Of a DNA stretch of 64,000 nt, positions 46,916-56,176 are shown piece after piece; the first letter of the stretch is position 1, and each line of letters starts with the position of its first letter. The notes beneath the pieces were generated by a model. It ran no database searches. It worked only from the letters and a program-made list of their open reading frames with translations, and was not told the DNA's origin. Source of the stretch: an uncultured Cellvibrionales bacterium (GTDB lineage: Bacteria; Pseudomonadota; Gammaproteobacteria; Pseudomonadales; Porticoccaceae); NCBI GenBank assembly GCA_913031145.1, contig CAJWCO010000009.1, positions 1 to 64,000 of the forward strand. The letters run 5' to 3'. Both the position numbers and the translations under genes were made by a program.

Positions 46916-49402
46916 TTAGAGTAAATCGTCAGGCAACGGGTTTTGATTCCTTGCACCGCCCGCTTTTCGGTCTTGCGGTAACTCTGGTACATTTTCACTT
47001 TTGAAGTACTCAAAGATACCGTCTTGGTCCGGTTCCAAACGCTGGCCTGTGGAGCGGTCGATTTTGACTCGAACTAAGCCGCTTGGCTGTTCGCGCGTGA
47101 CTTCTGGCAGGTCTTTTAATGCAGAGGATAAAAATTCTATCCAGATTGGCAATGCAGCAGACCCTCCATACTCGTTGTTGCCAATAATCGAGTTATCGTC
47201 GAAACCTACCCAAGCAGTGACTGCTAAGTGAGGTGAATACCCTGAGAACCACGCGTCTCGTGGTCCATTTGTTGTCCCTGTTTTACCAGCCAAATCGTTG
47301 CGGTCGAGAACTTTTGCCTTAACCCCAGTGCCGCGTAGAATGACGTCTTTCAGAATCGAATCAATTATAAAAGCTGTGCGGTCATCCAAGACTTGGACGG
47401 CAGGATTAAGGTCATCAGGGCGCGTTTTCTGGAGGGCTAAACGGAGAAGTCGTTGACTGTTTCGATCGGACTCTGATACCTGACTTAGGCTGAGTTCGGC
47501 AAACAAGTCTTCGAGCGCCATATCGATGTTATTGTCTTTTCCCGCATTGTTATCAGCGCTCACGGGGCTCACCGTCGGAGGATTTGTGGAGTAGACCACG
47601 TTGCCTTTTCGGTCGACAATTTTGTCGATAATGTGGGGATTTACCCGATACCCGCCATTGGCGAACACCGCATAGCCTGTGACGATTTGTAGGGGCGTAA
47701 GTGCGTGGCTACCGAGGGCGAGAGAGAGATCGAGCGGCATTTCGCTGGTGTCAAAACCAAAGTCCTGGAGACCCTCGAGCGTCCGGTCTATTCCGAGGCG
47801 TCGCAATAAGCGGATAGAGACGAGATTTCGCGACTGGTAAAGCGCTTCGCGCAAGCGCGTGGGACCGTAGAATTTCCCACCATCATTTTCAGGCCGCCAT
47901 GTATCCTCCAGTTTGGCATCGTTGAAAACAACCGGTGCGTCGTTGAACAGGGTTGCAGCGGTAAATCCACTGCGCAATGCTGTGGCATAAATAAAGGGCT
48001 TGAAATTTGAGCCTGGTTGGCGGCTCGCCTGAGTTACGCGATTAAAATTGCTCTGATTATAATCGAATCCACCGACGAGCGCGCGAATTGCGCCATCATT
48101 CGGGGCCAGCGCTACCACAGCACCCTGCGCTTTGGGTAATTGCGAGAGCTGCCAGCCTTGCGTGTCTGTGCGTAACACCCGAATGAGGTCACCCGGCGCG
48201 AGTAATTGGCTAGCAGATTCGATAGGGTCTGATACTGAGTTGATGGTTTTATAACGTCGAATTTCATTGACGCCATCTTGCCATTTAAGGGTATGCAAGC
48301 GGTCTTCGCCGTCGATTAAAACTACATAATTCTCTTCTACCTCAGACACAATCATAGGCTGTAAGCCGGCGTATACCCGCGTTTCCTTCAGGACATCAAG
48401 CCATTGTGTTACATCAATCGCACGTCTTTCAGGGCCGCGATATCCGTGTCGGCGGTCGTACGTTAGAATCCCTGATTGCAATGCCTTGACTGCTTCCCGT
48501 TGCATCTGCGAATCAATAGTTGTGATCACGGTGTACCCTTCGGTATACGCTTTTAGGCCAAATTTCTCGATGACTTCTTGGCGCACCAGTTCGGCTGCAT
48601 AGGCAGCTTCAAGTTGTGATATGGACCCATGATAAGAGGCTTGGTCAGGCTCGCTTATTGCATCTTGATACTCGAGTTGATCGATGTTTCCAAGCGATAG
48701 CATACGCCCCAAAATCCAATCGCGCCGCAGCAAAGCTCTTTCCGCATTAGCGATAGGGTTGTACTTTGAGGGGGCCTTGGGGAGACCTGCGATCATGGCT
48801 GTTTCTGCAAGGCTCAGTTGGTCTAGCGACTTTCCGTAGTAAACTTGCGCTGCCGCGCCAACACCATAAGCACGATTGCCCATGTAAATTTTATTGGTGT
48901 AAAGCGAGAGTATCTCTTGCTTGGTCAGCTCGTCCTCGATGCGCAATGCCAGCAAAATTTCGTTAAATTTACGGGTAAACTCTTGCTTTTTGGTCAGGAA
49001 AAAATTGCGTGCCACCTGCATGGTGATTGTACTTCCGCCACTGCGTATTGACCCTGTACGAGCTAACTCTAAAGCGGCCCTTGCGAGCCCTGAAATTGCA
49101 ATACCGCCGTGTTCAAAAAAACTGGCGTCTTCAGCCGCTAAAAAAGCGTCCACCATGGCGTCGGGAATCTCGTCAAAGGACACCGGATTCCGCTTTTTCT
49201 CTCCAAATTCAGCGATCACTTGGAGATCCTGTGAGTACACGCGCAGAGGAATTTGCAGTTCAATTTCTCGAAGCTCTTCGACCGACGGTAACTTCGGGCT
49301 CAAATAGAGGTAAAGGCATGATGCGATGATCAAACCACTCCCTACCGATAGAAGTGTCGAGAAGATTAAAACTATCCCTAATTTTCTATATTTTTCAGAC
49401 AT
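46916..49402 (-). CDS. mrcA: Penicillin-binding protein 1A
   Basis: This 828-residue bifunctional peptidoglycan synthase has an N-terminal membrane anchor (about 9-35), a GT51 transglycosylase domain with EDASFFEHGG and GGSTITMQVARNFFL, an OB-like insert, and a transpeptidase domain. Its catalytic motifs are SRQPGSNFKPFIY (SxxK), SRN and KTGTTNGPRDAWF. The ATG at 49402 is preferred to one nine codons upstream. It is divergent from the pil locus, as in Pseudomonas and Vibrio. Confidence 0.95.
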   Translation of the reverse strand: MSEKYRKLGIVLIFSTLLSVGSGLIIASCLYLYLSPKLPSVEELREIELQIPLRVYSQDLQVIAEFGEKKRNPVSFDEIPDAMVDAFLAAEDASFFEHGGIAISGLARAALELARTGSIRSGGSTITMQVARNFFLTKKQEFTRKFNEILLALRIEDELTKQEILSLYTNKIYMGNRAYGVGAAAQVYYGKSLDQLSLAETAMIAGLPKAPSKYNPIANAERALLRRDWILGRMLSLGNIDQLEYQDAISEPDQASYHGSISQLEAAYAAELVRQEVIEKFGLKAYTEGYTVITTIDSQMQREAVKALQSGILTYDRRHGYRGPERRAIDVTQWLDVLKETRVYAGLQPMIVSEVEENYVVLIDGEDRLHTLKWQDGVNEIRRYKTINSVSDPIESASQLLAPGDLIRVLRTDTQGWQLSQLPKAQGAVVALAPNDGAIRALVGGFDYNQSNFNRVTQASRQPGSNFKPFIYATALRSGFTAATLFNDAPVVFNDAKLEDTWRPENDGGKFYGPTRLREALYQSRNLVSIRLLRRLGIDRTLEGLQDFGFDTSEMPLDLSLALGSHALTPLQIVTGYAVFANGGYRVNPHIIDKIVDRKGNVVYSTNPPTVSPVSADNNAGKDNNIDMALEDLFAELSLSQVSESDRNSQRLLRLALQKTRPDDLNPAVQVLDDRTAFIIDSILKDVILRGTGVKAKVLDRNDLAGKTGTTNGPRDAWFSGYSPHLAVTAWVGFDDNSIIGNNEYGGSAALPIWIEFLSSALKDLPEVTREQPSGLVRVKIDRSTGQRLEPDQDGIFEYFKSENVPELPQDRKAGGARNQNPLPDDLL

Positions 49403-49536
49403 CGTCACTGCAGACCCCAATGCAAACATTTTTCATTATAGATGGTTGAGAATGTGAAGTGCATCATTTGCACACAACTCGCCGCCTGATACTGTTGAAG
49501 AAGTGTTATTGAGCGCTTGAAGGGACGTTGTGCACG

Positions 49537-50739
49537 ATGAATGTATGGCCTGTTTTTAAAAGACTCAAGCACACGAATCTCGGTATGGTGATTTCGCATG
49601 CGACAATTCGAGTCGTGGAAATAATGCGGGAAAACAACGACTTTTGCGTTGTTTCGCACGGCTTGTTGGCTATTCCCTCGACAGCGCGCTCGCCAGAGTT
49701 CGAGGGTAATAAGGACTTTTTGTGCAAACTGATCGACGATATGCTGCGATTGTTAGAGAGTCAATGCACGCGCGCAACCTTGGCCGTATCAGAAAGCGGT
49801 TGTGTGATTAGACATGTCCAGGTGCCGAGTGAACTGACGGGTCATCAACTGCACGCGGCTTTGCACGTTGAGGCAGCTCAATATTTCCCGTTTATGATGG
49901 ATGACGCCGCATTCGATTACCGTTGTTGCGCTGACGCCGATGTGCCTAAGACCCTGCAATCGGTCACTCTAGCGGGCTGCCGCCAACAAAGCTTAGTCGG
50001 GTTGAATACAGCGCTCGAAGCTTCAACCTTGAACGACTATGCGTTGGATGTGGAGGATTTGGCTATTGAGCGTGCGTACCGCATGTTGCCGTGCTTTCAG
50101 AACGCCAAGACCGGAGGTGCAGAGGGAATTATTGACGTTGCCGATCGTTATTTAAAGGTACTTGTGGTGTTTAACGGCAAGCTTCTCTACAGTCGAAAAA
50201 CAGTCGTCGAGCAAATGCAGGCCGACGACCGCCCAGTCCAATTACGGCATCGCGCGTCGGTGAAAAATAAACTCATGAGTGACTTCCCCTCATGCCCAGA
50301 TCTTGAAGACACGATTATTGCCGCGTGGCAGTTATATCAATCGGGAAGTCCTGACGTTGGGGTCGGGCAACTGTATATTGTTGGTGCTTTTTCTCCGATG
50401 ACTGAGGTCGTTCGCAGGGGCCGGCTTGACTGGGGGGTCAAGGTAGAAATTGTCGAGCCATTGTTGGGATTAACTTGGTCTTTGCCAAAAGCACCTGATT
50501 GGATACCCGCAGCGCGCACGAGTCCGTTGGTCGCTGTCGGTTTGGCGCTGCATTTATTTGACCAAGGTCGACAAATTAACCTATCGCCTTGGCGAACGCG
50601 CCACAGAGAAAACGTGCGGCGCGCTTGGTGGAGCGGCTTCGCGGGTGTCGTTATTGGAGCCTTTGTAATCTTAATCACATGGCATCATTGTTTTAGGTGG
50701 CCAGATTACCATCGCAAAGGATCGTTATGCGGCACTTGA
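49537..50739 (+). CDS. pilM: PilM-PilN fusion, frame broken inside the PilN part
   Basis: Residues 1 to about 340 resemble PilM, the cytoplasmic actin-like protein of the type IV pilus alignment complex (HVEAAQYFPF, VEDLAIERAYRM). The PilM nucleotide-site residues are lost: the usual GIDIGSTS reads GMVISHAT, and the second phosphate loop reads IIDVADRYLK. Without a stop, the frame runs into INLSPWR (residues 347-353), the PilM-binding N-terminus of PilN, and into the PilN membrane helix. It then leaves the PilN frame and stops at 50739. The rest of PilN continues in the +1 frame. The ATG at 49537 is preferred to a TTG at 49528. A divergent, probably inactive or repurposed PilM is likely. Confidence 0.8.
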   Translation: MNVWPVFKRLKHTNLGMVISHATIRVVEIMRENNDFCVVSHGLLAIPSTARSPEFEGNKDFLCKLIDDMLRLLESQCTRATLAVSESGCVIRHVQVPSELTGHQLHAALHVEAAQYFPFMMDDAAFDYRCCADADVPKTLQSVTLAGCRQQSLVGLNTALEASTLNDYALDVEDLAIERAYRMLPCFQNAKTGGAEGIIDVADRYLKVLVVFNGKLLYSRKTVVEQMQADDRPVQLRHRASVKNKLMSDFPSCPDLEDTIIAAWQLYQSGSPDVGVGQLYIVGAFSPMTEVVRRGRLDWGVKVEIVEPLLGLTWSLPKAPDWIPAARTSPLVAVGLALHLFDQGRQINLSPWRTRHRENVRRAWWSGFAGVVIGAFVILITWHHCFRWPDYHRKGSLCGT

Positions 50740-51097
50740 GACGGCCCAAATGAGGCCGCTCAATGTCAATCAAGAAGGCGTACTTTCGAGTGCGAGTGTC
50801 GCCGATAGACAGCGAATAGCCGGAGCATCGCAGCGTCGCAACGAATTGTCCAAGTTGCTTTTTGAGCTGGCTTCAGCAGTTTCCTCTAATGTATATTTGC
50901 AATCTTTTCAGCGTCGGGGGCAACGCATCGAATTAAAAGGGGTGTCGCAATCCCGAAAGTCATTACAGTTTTTAAAGGTGAACTTGGCGCGCTCGCCGAG
51001 TTATGAAGCGCCGCGCGTGGTTGAGATGCAAACGGTATTACAAGGGGGTAGGGACGCACATACCTTTACTCTTGTGGGGCGAACTCGCAAACCTTAA
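50675..51097 (+). pseudogene. pilN: PilN C-terminal part in shifted frame
   Basis: This frame (open from 50675, after a TAA at 50672-50674) continues PilN with LGGQITIAKDRYAALE, a coiled coil, and the beta-rich tail NVYLQSFQRRGQRIELKGVSQS. Joining it to the preceding fusion needs a skip of one base between about 50675 and 50736. Either a single-base insertion broke pilN, the sequence has an error, or there is a programmed shift. An ATG at 50750 could start a truncated product without the membrane helix. Confidence 0.75.
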
Positions 51098-51165
51098 AAA
51101 TAGGATTTCGGGTTCAACAGTTTTAGGGACAGATCTACATAGCGAGTTAAAAGAGGGTAACAACA

Positions 51166-51717
51166 ATGTTTCGCTACGGGGTATTTACGCGTGATCTGCT
51201 GGAGATCTTCTACTGGTCATTTGCCGCGCGCACAGCGAGTTTAATATGCCTATTCGGTTTTATTTTTTTCGTTGGCTATGGCGTGCTCATACATGACCTG
51301 CAAGCGCAGCTTGCACAGAGTCACGATGCATTGTCAGCACTGCTCCAAAAGCAGAACGACGGCACGCCTGACCGATTATCTAAAACGCCGGTTAATGCTT
51401 TGGGATGTCTGTCGCTAACTGGTGGGAATGACATCGTCGTCGAGCAGCTAGTGCAGTTCGCTGAGCGGGCAGGGCTCAGTGTTAAGGCGCTATCCGTACA
51501 CGCATCTAGTTCTTTCGGCGTGTATCAAAAAACGCCGATGACTGTTCTTTTTTCGGGTCATTTCCATCAGTTTTTCGCCTATATCAGTCATGTGAGCCGA
51601 TCAAACCATTTTGTCGTCGTTGACGATTTCTCCTTTTTTCGGGAAACAACGGACCCCCTGATGATCGATGTTAACGTCGTAATGTATAGTTACGCGCCGA
51701 CGCAGCTTAAAAAATGA
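51166..51717 (+). CDS. pilO: PilO-like pilus assembly protein
   Basis: This 183-residue protein has one N-terminal transmembrane helix (about 23-43), a short coiled coil and a periplasmic ferredoxin-like domain with GHFHQFFAYISHVSRSNHFV, which matches the PilO fold. PilO pairs with PilN in the inner-membrane alignment complex. GAGGG precedes the ATG. Its stop overlaps the pilP start. It is shorter than the usual ~207 residues and is assigned largely by position. Confidence 0.78.
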   Translation: MFRYGVFTRDLLEIFYWSFAARTASLICLFGFIFFVGYGVLIHDLQAQLAQSHDALSALLQKQNDGTPDRLSKTPVNALGCLSLTGGNDIVVEQLVQFAERAGLSVKALSVHASSSFGVYQKTPMTVLFSGHFHQFFAYISHVSRSNHFVVVDDFSFFRETTDPLMIDVNVVMYSYAPTQLKK

Positions 51718-52232
51718 AAGCGTTACACCGCAAGGGTGTGCTGGAGGTGTTGACCGTGCTGTGCGTGCTATTTTCGTCCGCGGCAGGTGCACAAGAGCAG
51801 CCAAATCATGAGGAAGCGGAGAAAGATGTTTCTCGAGGTTTGAGAGATTCTGAGTTGCAACAAACCATCACTCATCCAGTGGGTGATTTAAACTATATTC
51901 GTGACCCTTTCGAGCGGTTTGTACCTGTCGAGCCCGATGTGGAAACGTTGACATCAGGTGGGCGAGTTTTGTCTCTTGAAGCGCTCATTGCAGAAACACA
52001 TGCAGATGACCTTGTTTTGGTAGGAAGTCTATTTTATCGGAGCCGCCGATGGGCGCTATTCCAGACAGTTCATGGCAAAACTTATCGCGTGGGCGAAACG
52101 CAAGTGGCGAGTGAGGGGGGCGCGAGAGTGGATTTCCTCGATGCGACATCCGTTACTCTTTCGATACCGGTTTTCGATGAATCAGGGAATTCTTACCTGC
52201 GTGAGCGGACGTTGTCGATGCGCTATCGCTAA
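51714..52232 (+). CDS. pilP: PilP-like pilus assembly protein without lipobox
   Basis: This 172-residue protein has the conserved YIRDPFE segment and the C-terminal beta-sandwich of PilP (LVGSLFYRSRRWALFQT, YRVGE). PilP normally is a lipoprotein linking PilNO to the PilQ secretin; here the signal peptide ends in AAGAQEQ with no Cys, so it would be a soluble periplasmic protein. It overlaps pilO by four bases. No pilQ follows. Confidence 0.8.
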   Translation: MKALHRKGVLEVLTVLCVLFSSAAGAQEQPNHEEAEKDVSRGLRDSELQQTITHPVGDLNYIRDPFERFVPVEPDVETLTSGGRVLSLEALIAETHADDLVLVGSLFYRSRRWALFQTVHGKTYRVGETQVASEGGARVDFLDATSVTLSIPVFDESGNSYLRERTLSMRYR

Positions 52233-52299
52233 GGTTTTTTCACCATCACGCCTGTTCAAAACTCGCTCAAAAAGCGCGCTCGTTAGCGATTGTTGAGGT

Positions 52300-52331
52300 G
52301 GTCGGAGCGCACAACGCGCGACCGTTTTTTT
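52300..52331 (+). terminator. Rho-independent terminator after pilP
   Basis: GGTCG pairs with CGACC, with an inner CGC/GCG extension and a small bulge, followed by G and seven T residues. It lies where pilQ would start in relatives and separates the pil genes from aroKB. Confidence 0.7.
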
Positions 52332-52364
52332 CGTTGGCGACCGCGGCCATTATCACGATAAAAG

Positions 52365-52393
52365 ATGAGAAGCGAAGCGTCAAAGGCTATAAT
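52365..52393 (+). promoter_or_regulatory. Candidate sigma-70 promoter of aroKB
   Basis: ATGAGA (4/6), a 17-base spacer and a perfect TATAAT lie 26 bases before the aroK ATG and after the terminator. aroKB therefore seems to be transcribed independently of the pil genes. Confidence 0.55.
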
Positions 52394-52419
52394 GCAGGAT
52401 TAGTTAAGTAGAGTAGACG

Positions 52420-52941
52420 ATGACAGGTTCACACATATTTTTGGTCGGCCCCATGGGGGCAGGAAAATCCTCCCTAGGGAAGGCGTTAGCGAGTACTCTT
52501 GAGCGTGCATTCTTCGACGTGGATAAAGAAATAGAGCAACGAACCGGGGCCGATATTCAGTGGATATTTGATATGGATGGTGAGCAAGGATTTCGTGTGC
52601 GCGAATCAAAAATATTTTTAGATTTGGTGAACGAAGAGAGCGCCGCAGTAATCGCGACGGGCGGCGGTTTGGTTTTGGAAGAAGAAAATCGCAAACTGCT
52701 AAAGCGCAGTGGCGTAGTCGTTTACTTGTCGGCCAATAAAGAGCAATTGTATGAACGCACGAGACGCGACAAAAAGCGACCCTTGTTGCAAGTAGAAGAC
52801 CGAGCAAGTGTGATCCAACAATTACTGACGATTCGTGATCCGCTGTATCGCGAGGTGGCCGATATCATTTTCCCCTCGGGGCGAGGGCAGTTGTCGAGAG
52901 CCGTGAAAAAGCTGGCTGAAAAGCTGGCCGAATTTGAGTAA
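52420..52941 (+). CDS. aroK: Shikimate kinase
   Basis: This 173-residue kinase phosphorylates shikimate in aromatic amino-acid synthesis. The P-loop is GPMGAGKSS (8-16), the shikimate site is FFDVDKEIEQRTG and the GGG motif is ATGGG. It is followed by aroB after 73 bases, the usual aroKB pair. Confidence 0.95.
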   Translation: MTGSHIFLVGPMGAGKSSLGKALASTLERAFFDVDKEIEQRTGADIQWIFDMDGEQGFRVRESKIFLDLVNEESAAVIATGGGLVLEEENRKLLKRSGVVVYLSANKEQLYERTRRDKKRPLLQVEDRASVIQQLLTIRDPLYREVADIIFPSGRGQLSRAVKKLAEKLAEFE

Positions 52942-53014
52942 GTAACCTGTGTATGATTTAGGAGTGTATCCGTGAGTTGGTTAATGGCATTACACCAGTT
53001 GCAGGGGAACCCAA

Positions 53015-54151
53015 ATGACTAGCGTCCCATCGAGACCCGCGCGTCCGTCTGGGCGGGTGAATGTTTGCCTTGGGGAACGCAGTTATTCTATTCATATTGG
53101 GCCCGGGGCCGCCGACTCATTAAAACTGACGGATTATGTGCATGGAAAGCGACTGTTGATCGTTACCAATGAGACTGTGGGACCACTTTATTTAGACGCC
53201 ATCGGGCGGTGGTTTCCGGGCGTTGAAGTCGATAGTGTTGTACTTCCAGATGGTGAGCGATACAAAAACCTGGAAGGTTTAGATATCATTTTCTCCCATT
53301 TGCTGAAGGGGGGGCATGATCGTAAAACAACATTGGTGGCTTTAGGCGGGGGTGTGATTGGTGATATGACCGGTTTTGCGGCTGCCTCTTATCAGAGAGG
53401 TGTGCCATTTATTCAAATTCCCACATCTTTACTGGCTCAGGTAGATTCCTCGGTCGGCGGTAAGACAGGTGTTAATCACACGCTTGGAAAAAACATGATC
53501 GGTGCGTTTTATCAACCCCGCGTCGTCATTGTTGATACAGATACCCTTGATACCTTGCCAGAGCGCGAATTTCGTGCAGGCCTTGCGGAAATTATCAAGT
53601 ATGGTTTGATTGCAGATTTACGTTTCTTTGATTGGCTGGAAGCCCATCTAGACGATATTTTACAGCGTGACGAAGAAGCTTTGACTTACGCGATTCAACG
53701 GTCCTGTCAGATCAAAGCTGAAATAGTTGCTGCAGATGAGACCGAGCAAGGTCGGCGAGCTATTTTAAATTTTGGCCACACCTTTGGTCATGCTATCGAA
53801 ACGTTTCTTCATTATCGACAGTGGGTCCATGGTGAAGCGATTTCTGCGGGCATGTTGATGGCTCTTCGGTTGTCAGTCACGGGTGGAACGATCTCGCCTG
53901 CCGAAGTGAATCGGATTAAATCTGTCTTCGAGCGCTGTGGTTTGCCAACGCAACCGCCGGCGCACATGGAGGCAGATGATTTTAAGCGACTGATGTTGCG
54001 CGACAAAAAAGCGCTTGATGGTCAGATGCGGCTGGTGACGCTGCAGTCTCTTGGAAATGCACGAGTGGACACCCAATTCGGTGAGACTCACTTGAACGCG
54101 GTATTGTCCGAGGCGTGCGGCGATAGTCCGTCCCTCAATGTGGCGCCGTGA
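53015..54151 (+). CDS. aroB: 3-Dehydroquinate synthase
   Basis: This 378-residue NAD- and metal-dependent enzyme makes the first ring of the shikimate pathway. The NAD-binding block GGGVIGDMTGFAAASY, the metal ligand in AEIIKYG and the HTFGHAIE motif (two His) are intact. The N-terminal ~12 residues (rich in Pro and Arg) extend slightly beyond the family core. It lies after aroK. Confidence 0.96.
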   Translation: MTSVPSRPARPSGRVNVCLGERSYSIHIGPGAADSLKLTDYVHGKRLLIVTNETVGPLYLDAIGRWFPGVEVDSVVLPDGERYKNLEGLDIIFSHLLKGGHDRKTTLVALGGGVIGDMTGFAAASYQRGVPFIQIPTSLLAQVDSSVGGKTGVNHTLGKNMIGAFYQPRVVIVDTDTLDTLPEREFRAGLAEIIKYGLIADLRFFDWLEAHLDDILQRDEEALTYAIQRSCQIKAEIVAADETEQGRRAILNFGHTFGHAIETFLHYRQWVHGEAISAGMLMALRLSVTGGTISPAEVNRIKSVFERCGLPTQPPAHMEADDFKRLMLRDKKALDGQMRLVTLQSLGNARVDTQFGETHLNAVLSEACGDSPSLNVAP

Positions 54152-54202
54152 TTTTAAAGAATTAGAACCGTATTTTGAGATTGCTGTGGAGGCATCGTCG
54201 TT

Positions 54203-55261
54203 TTGGATAGCTTGAAAAATGATAGTCTGATCCGTGCTCTGTTGCGCCAACCGACACGGCGAACCCCCGTTTGGATGATGCGTCAGGCGGGTCGGCATTT
54301 GCCTGAATATCGTGCGCTGCGTGCGCATGCAGGTGACTTTATGAGTCTTTGTAGTCACCCTGAATGGGCGTGTGAAGTGACCTTGCAACCCCTGCAACGC
54401 TATGATCTTGATGCGGCGATTTTATTTTCTGATATTCTCACCATTCCAGATGCTATGGGACTTGGACTCTACTTTGTTGAGGGGGAAGGCCCCAAATTTC
54501 GGAAACCGTTACGCTGCGCTAAAGATGTTGAGTCGCTGCAGGTTCTGGATACTGCAAAAGATCTGACGTACGTGACCGACGCTGTGACATTGATACGTCG
54601 TGAGTTGAACGGCTCTGTACCCTTGATAGGATTTTCCGGCTCGCCTTGGACATTGGCGACTTACATGATCGAAGGAGCGGCAAGTCGAGATTTTGCGCGG
54701 ACGAAGAGTTGGCTCTACGAACAGCCTGAATTGTTGCATCAACTTTTAGACATATTAACGGCATCGGTGATAAATTATTTGAATGCCCAGATTCTGAGCG
54801 GAGCGCAGGTGATACAGATCTTTGATACCTGGGGCGGTGCTCTTAGCGATGCGGCCTATTACGAATTTTCGCTCGATTATATGCAAAAGGTGGTTTCAAG
54901 CCTGATTCCTGTCAATGAGGGCCGAGAGGTTCCTGTTATACTTTTTACTAAAGGTGGCGGGATGTGGTTGGATGCGCTGGCGAAGACGGGTTGTCATGCC
55001 CTGGGACTGGATTGGACCGTTAATCTGGGTGATGCTCGCCGTCGAGTCGGTTCAAAAGTCGCTTTACAAGGTAATATGGACCCCGCTGTCCTGCGTGCAG
55101 GGCCTGCTGCTATCGAGCCAGAGGTGAGGCGAATCTTGAGATCTTTCGGAGACGGCAGCGGCCATGTGTTTAATTTAGGTCATGGTATTACGCCTGACGT
55201 GGACCCTAAGCACGCTGCCTTTTTTGTTGATACCGTACACCGATTGTCTAACACAGGTTAG
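54203..55261 (+). CDS. hemE: Uroporphyrinogen decarboxylase
   Basis: This 352-residue enzyme makes coproporphyrinogen III in heme synthesis. The signature [16 protein letters not shown] (about 22-37) and [13 protein letters not shown] (the second signature) are intact. The start is a TTG with GGAGG about ten bases upstream. Its stop overlaps the convergent psd by four bases. Confidence 0.96.
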   Translation: MDSLKNDSLIRALLRQPTRRTPVWMMRQAGRHLPEYRALRAHAGDFMSLCSHPEWACEVTLQPLQRYDLDAAILFSDILTIPDAMGLGLYFVEGEGPKFRKPLRCAKDVESLQVLDTAKDLTYVTDAVTLIRRELNGSVPLIGFSGSPWTLATYMIEGAASRDFARTKSWLYEQPELLHQLLDILTASVINYLNAQILSGAQVIQIFDTWGGALSDAAYYEFSLDYMQKVVSSLIPVNEGREVPVILFTKGGGMWLDALAKTGCHALGLDWTVNLGDARRRVGSKVALQGNMDPAVLRAGPAAIEPEVRRILRSFGDGSGHVFNLGHGITPDVDPKHAAFFVDTVHRLSNTG

Positions 55262-56127
55262 CGGGTGTCGATGGTGGCGGATGTGTCGACGCCTAGTCTC
55301 TGTCCAAGTTGAATGCTGTCACCTTCGTTGAGTTGCGAAAGCCATCGACATTTGTCCGAAAATAATAAAATAACGGTCGATCCAAACTGGAACCGACCAA
55401 GTTCACTGCCCTTAGTGAACGTAAATTCAGTGTCATTGTATTCTTTTTCTCGGATAGAGCCTGCCCCGGGGTGTTCGCGTCCATTCCAAACAGTTTGGAT
55501 GCCTGCGACGAGCATCGCACCCACAAATACTAAGCAAAACCTCCCCATTGCTGATTCAAACTCGCAGACCAAGCGCTCATTTCGTGCAAATAACGCAGGC
55601 AACGCTTCTGTCGTCATCGCATTCACGGAAAATAGTGACCCCGGAATATAGCGTGTCCGCACGAGAACGCAATCATAGGGTGCATGGACTCTGTGGTAGT
55701 CTTTGGGCGATAAATACAGCGTTGAAAAACGCCCGTTCATGTAAGACTGCGCCATGTGCTTGTTGCCCAGCAATTGACCTACTGAGTAATGCATGCCTTT
55801 TGCTTGAATTAACTGGTCGTCAACAATTGCCCCAATTTGACTGATGGCGCCGTCTACCGGCGACACAATGCTTTCACTCTCTGCGTCGATGGGTCGCGAT
55901 TCTGATTTTAGTGCCCGGGTAAAAAAGTCGTTGAAACTGACATAATCATCGGTATTAGGCCGTTCGGCTTCGGATAGGTTAATACCAAAATATGCGACGG
56001 CTCGCTTAATTAGTAGCGTCTTTAACCACACGCGTCGCGACTCGGCGATTCTAGCGAGTTTCCTCGAAAGCCAGTGTTGCGGGAGTAAGCGCTGGAGCGC
56101 GACAAAAATTTCTGAGCGGTGTTGCAT
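55258..56127 (-). CDS. psd: Phosphatidylserine decarboxylase proenzyme
   Basis: This 289-residue inner-membrane enzyme makes phosphatidylethanolamine. The self-cleavage motif normally LGST reads FGST (in [13 protein letters not shown]), giving the pyruvoyl Ser of the alpha chain. The conserved SPVDG and YHRVHAP blocks contain the Asp/His needed for processing. AAGGA precedes the ATG. It starts about 50 bases downstream of rsgA, probably in one operon. Confidence 0.94.
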   Translation of the reverse strand: MQHRSEIFVALQRLLPQHWLSRKLARIAESRRVWLKTLLIKRAVAYFGINLSEAERPNTDDYVSFNDFFTRALKSESRPIDAESESIVSPVDGAISQIGAIVDDQLIQAKGMHYSVGQLLGNKHMAQSYMNGRFSTLYLSPKDYHRVHAPYDCVLVRTRYIPGSLFSVNAMTTEALPALFARNERLVCEFESAMGRFCLVFVGAMLVAGIQTVWNGREHPGAGSIREKEYNDTEFTFTKGSELGRFQFGSTVILLFSDKCRWLSQLNEGDSIQLGQRLGVDTSATIDTR

Positions 56128-56176
56128 GGGAGGGTCCTTGTGCGGCTTCGGATTGTTCGGTTGGAGTCGCTAGCGA

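Noticed and set aside
48921-49307. 128-codon plus-strand frame within mrcA
   Set aside because: It is antisense to the PBP1A transglycosylase domain, which is clearly the real gene.
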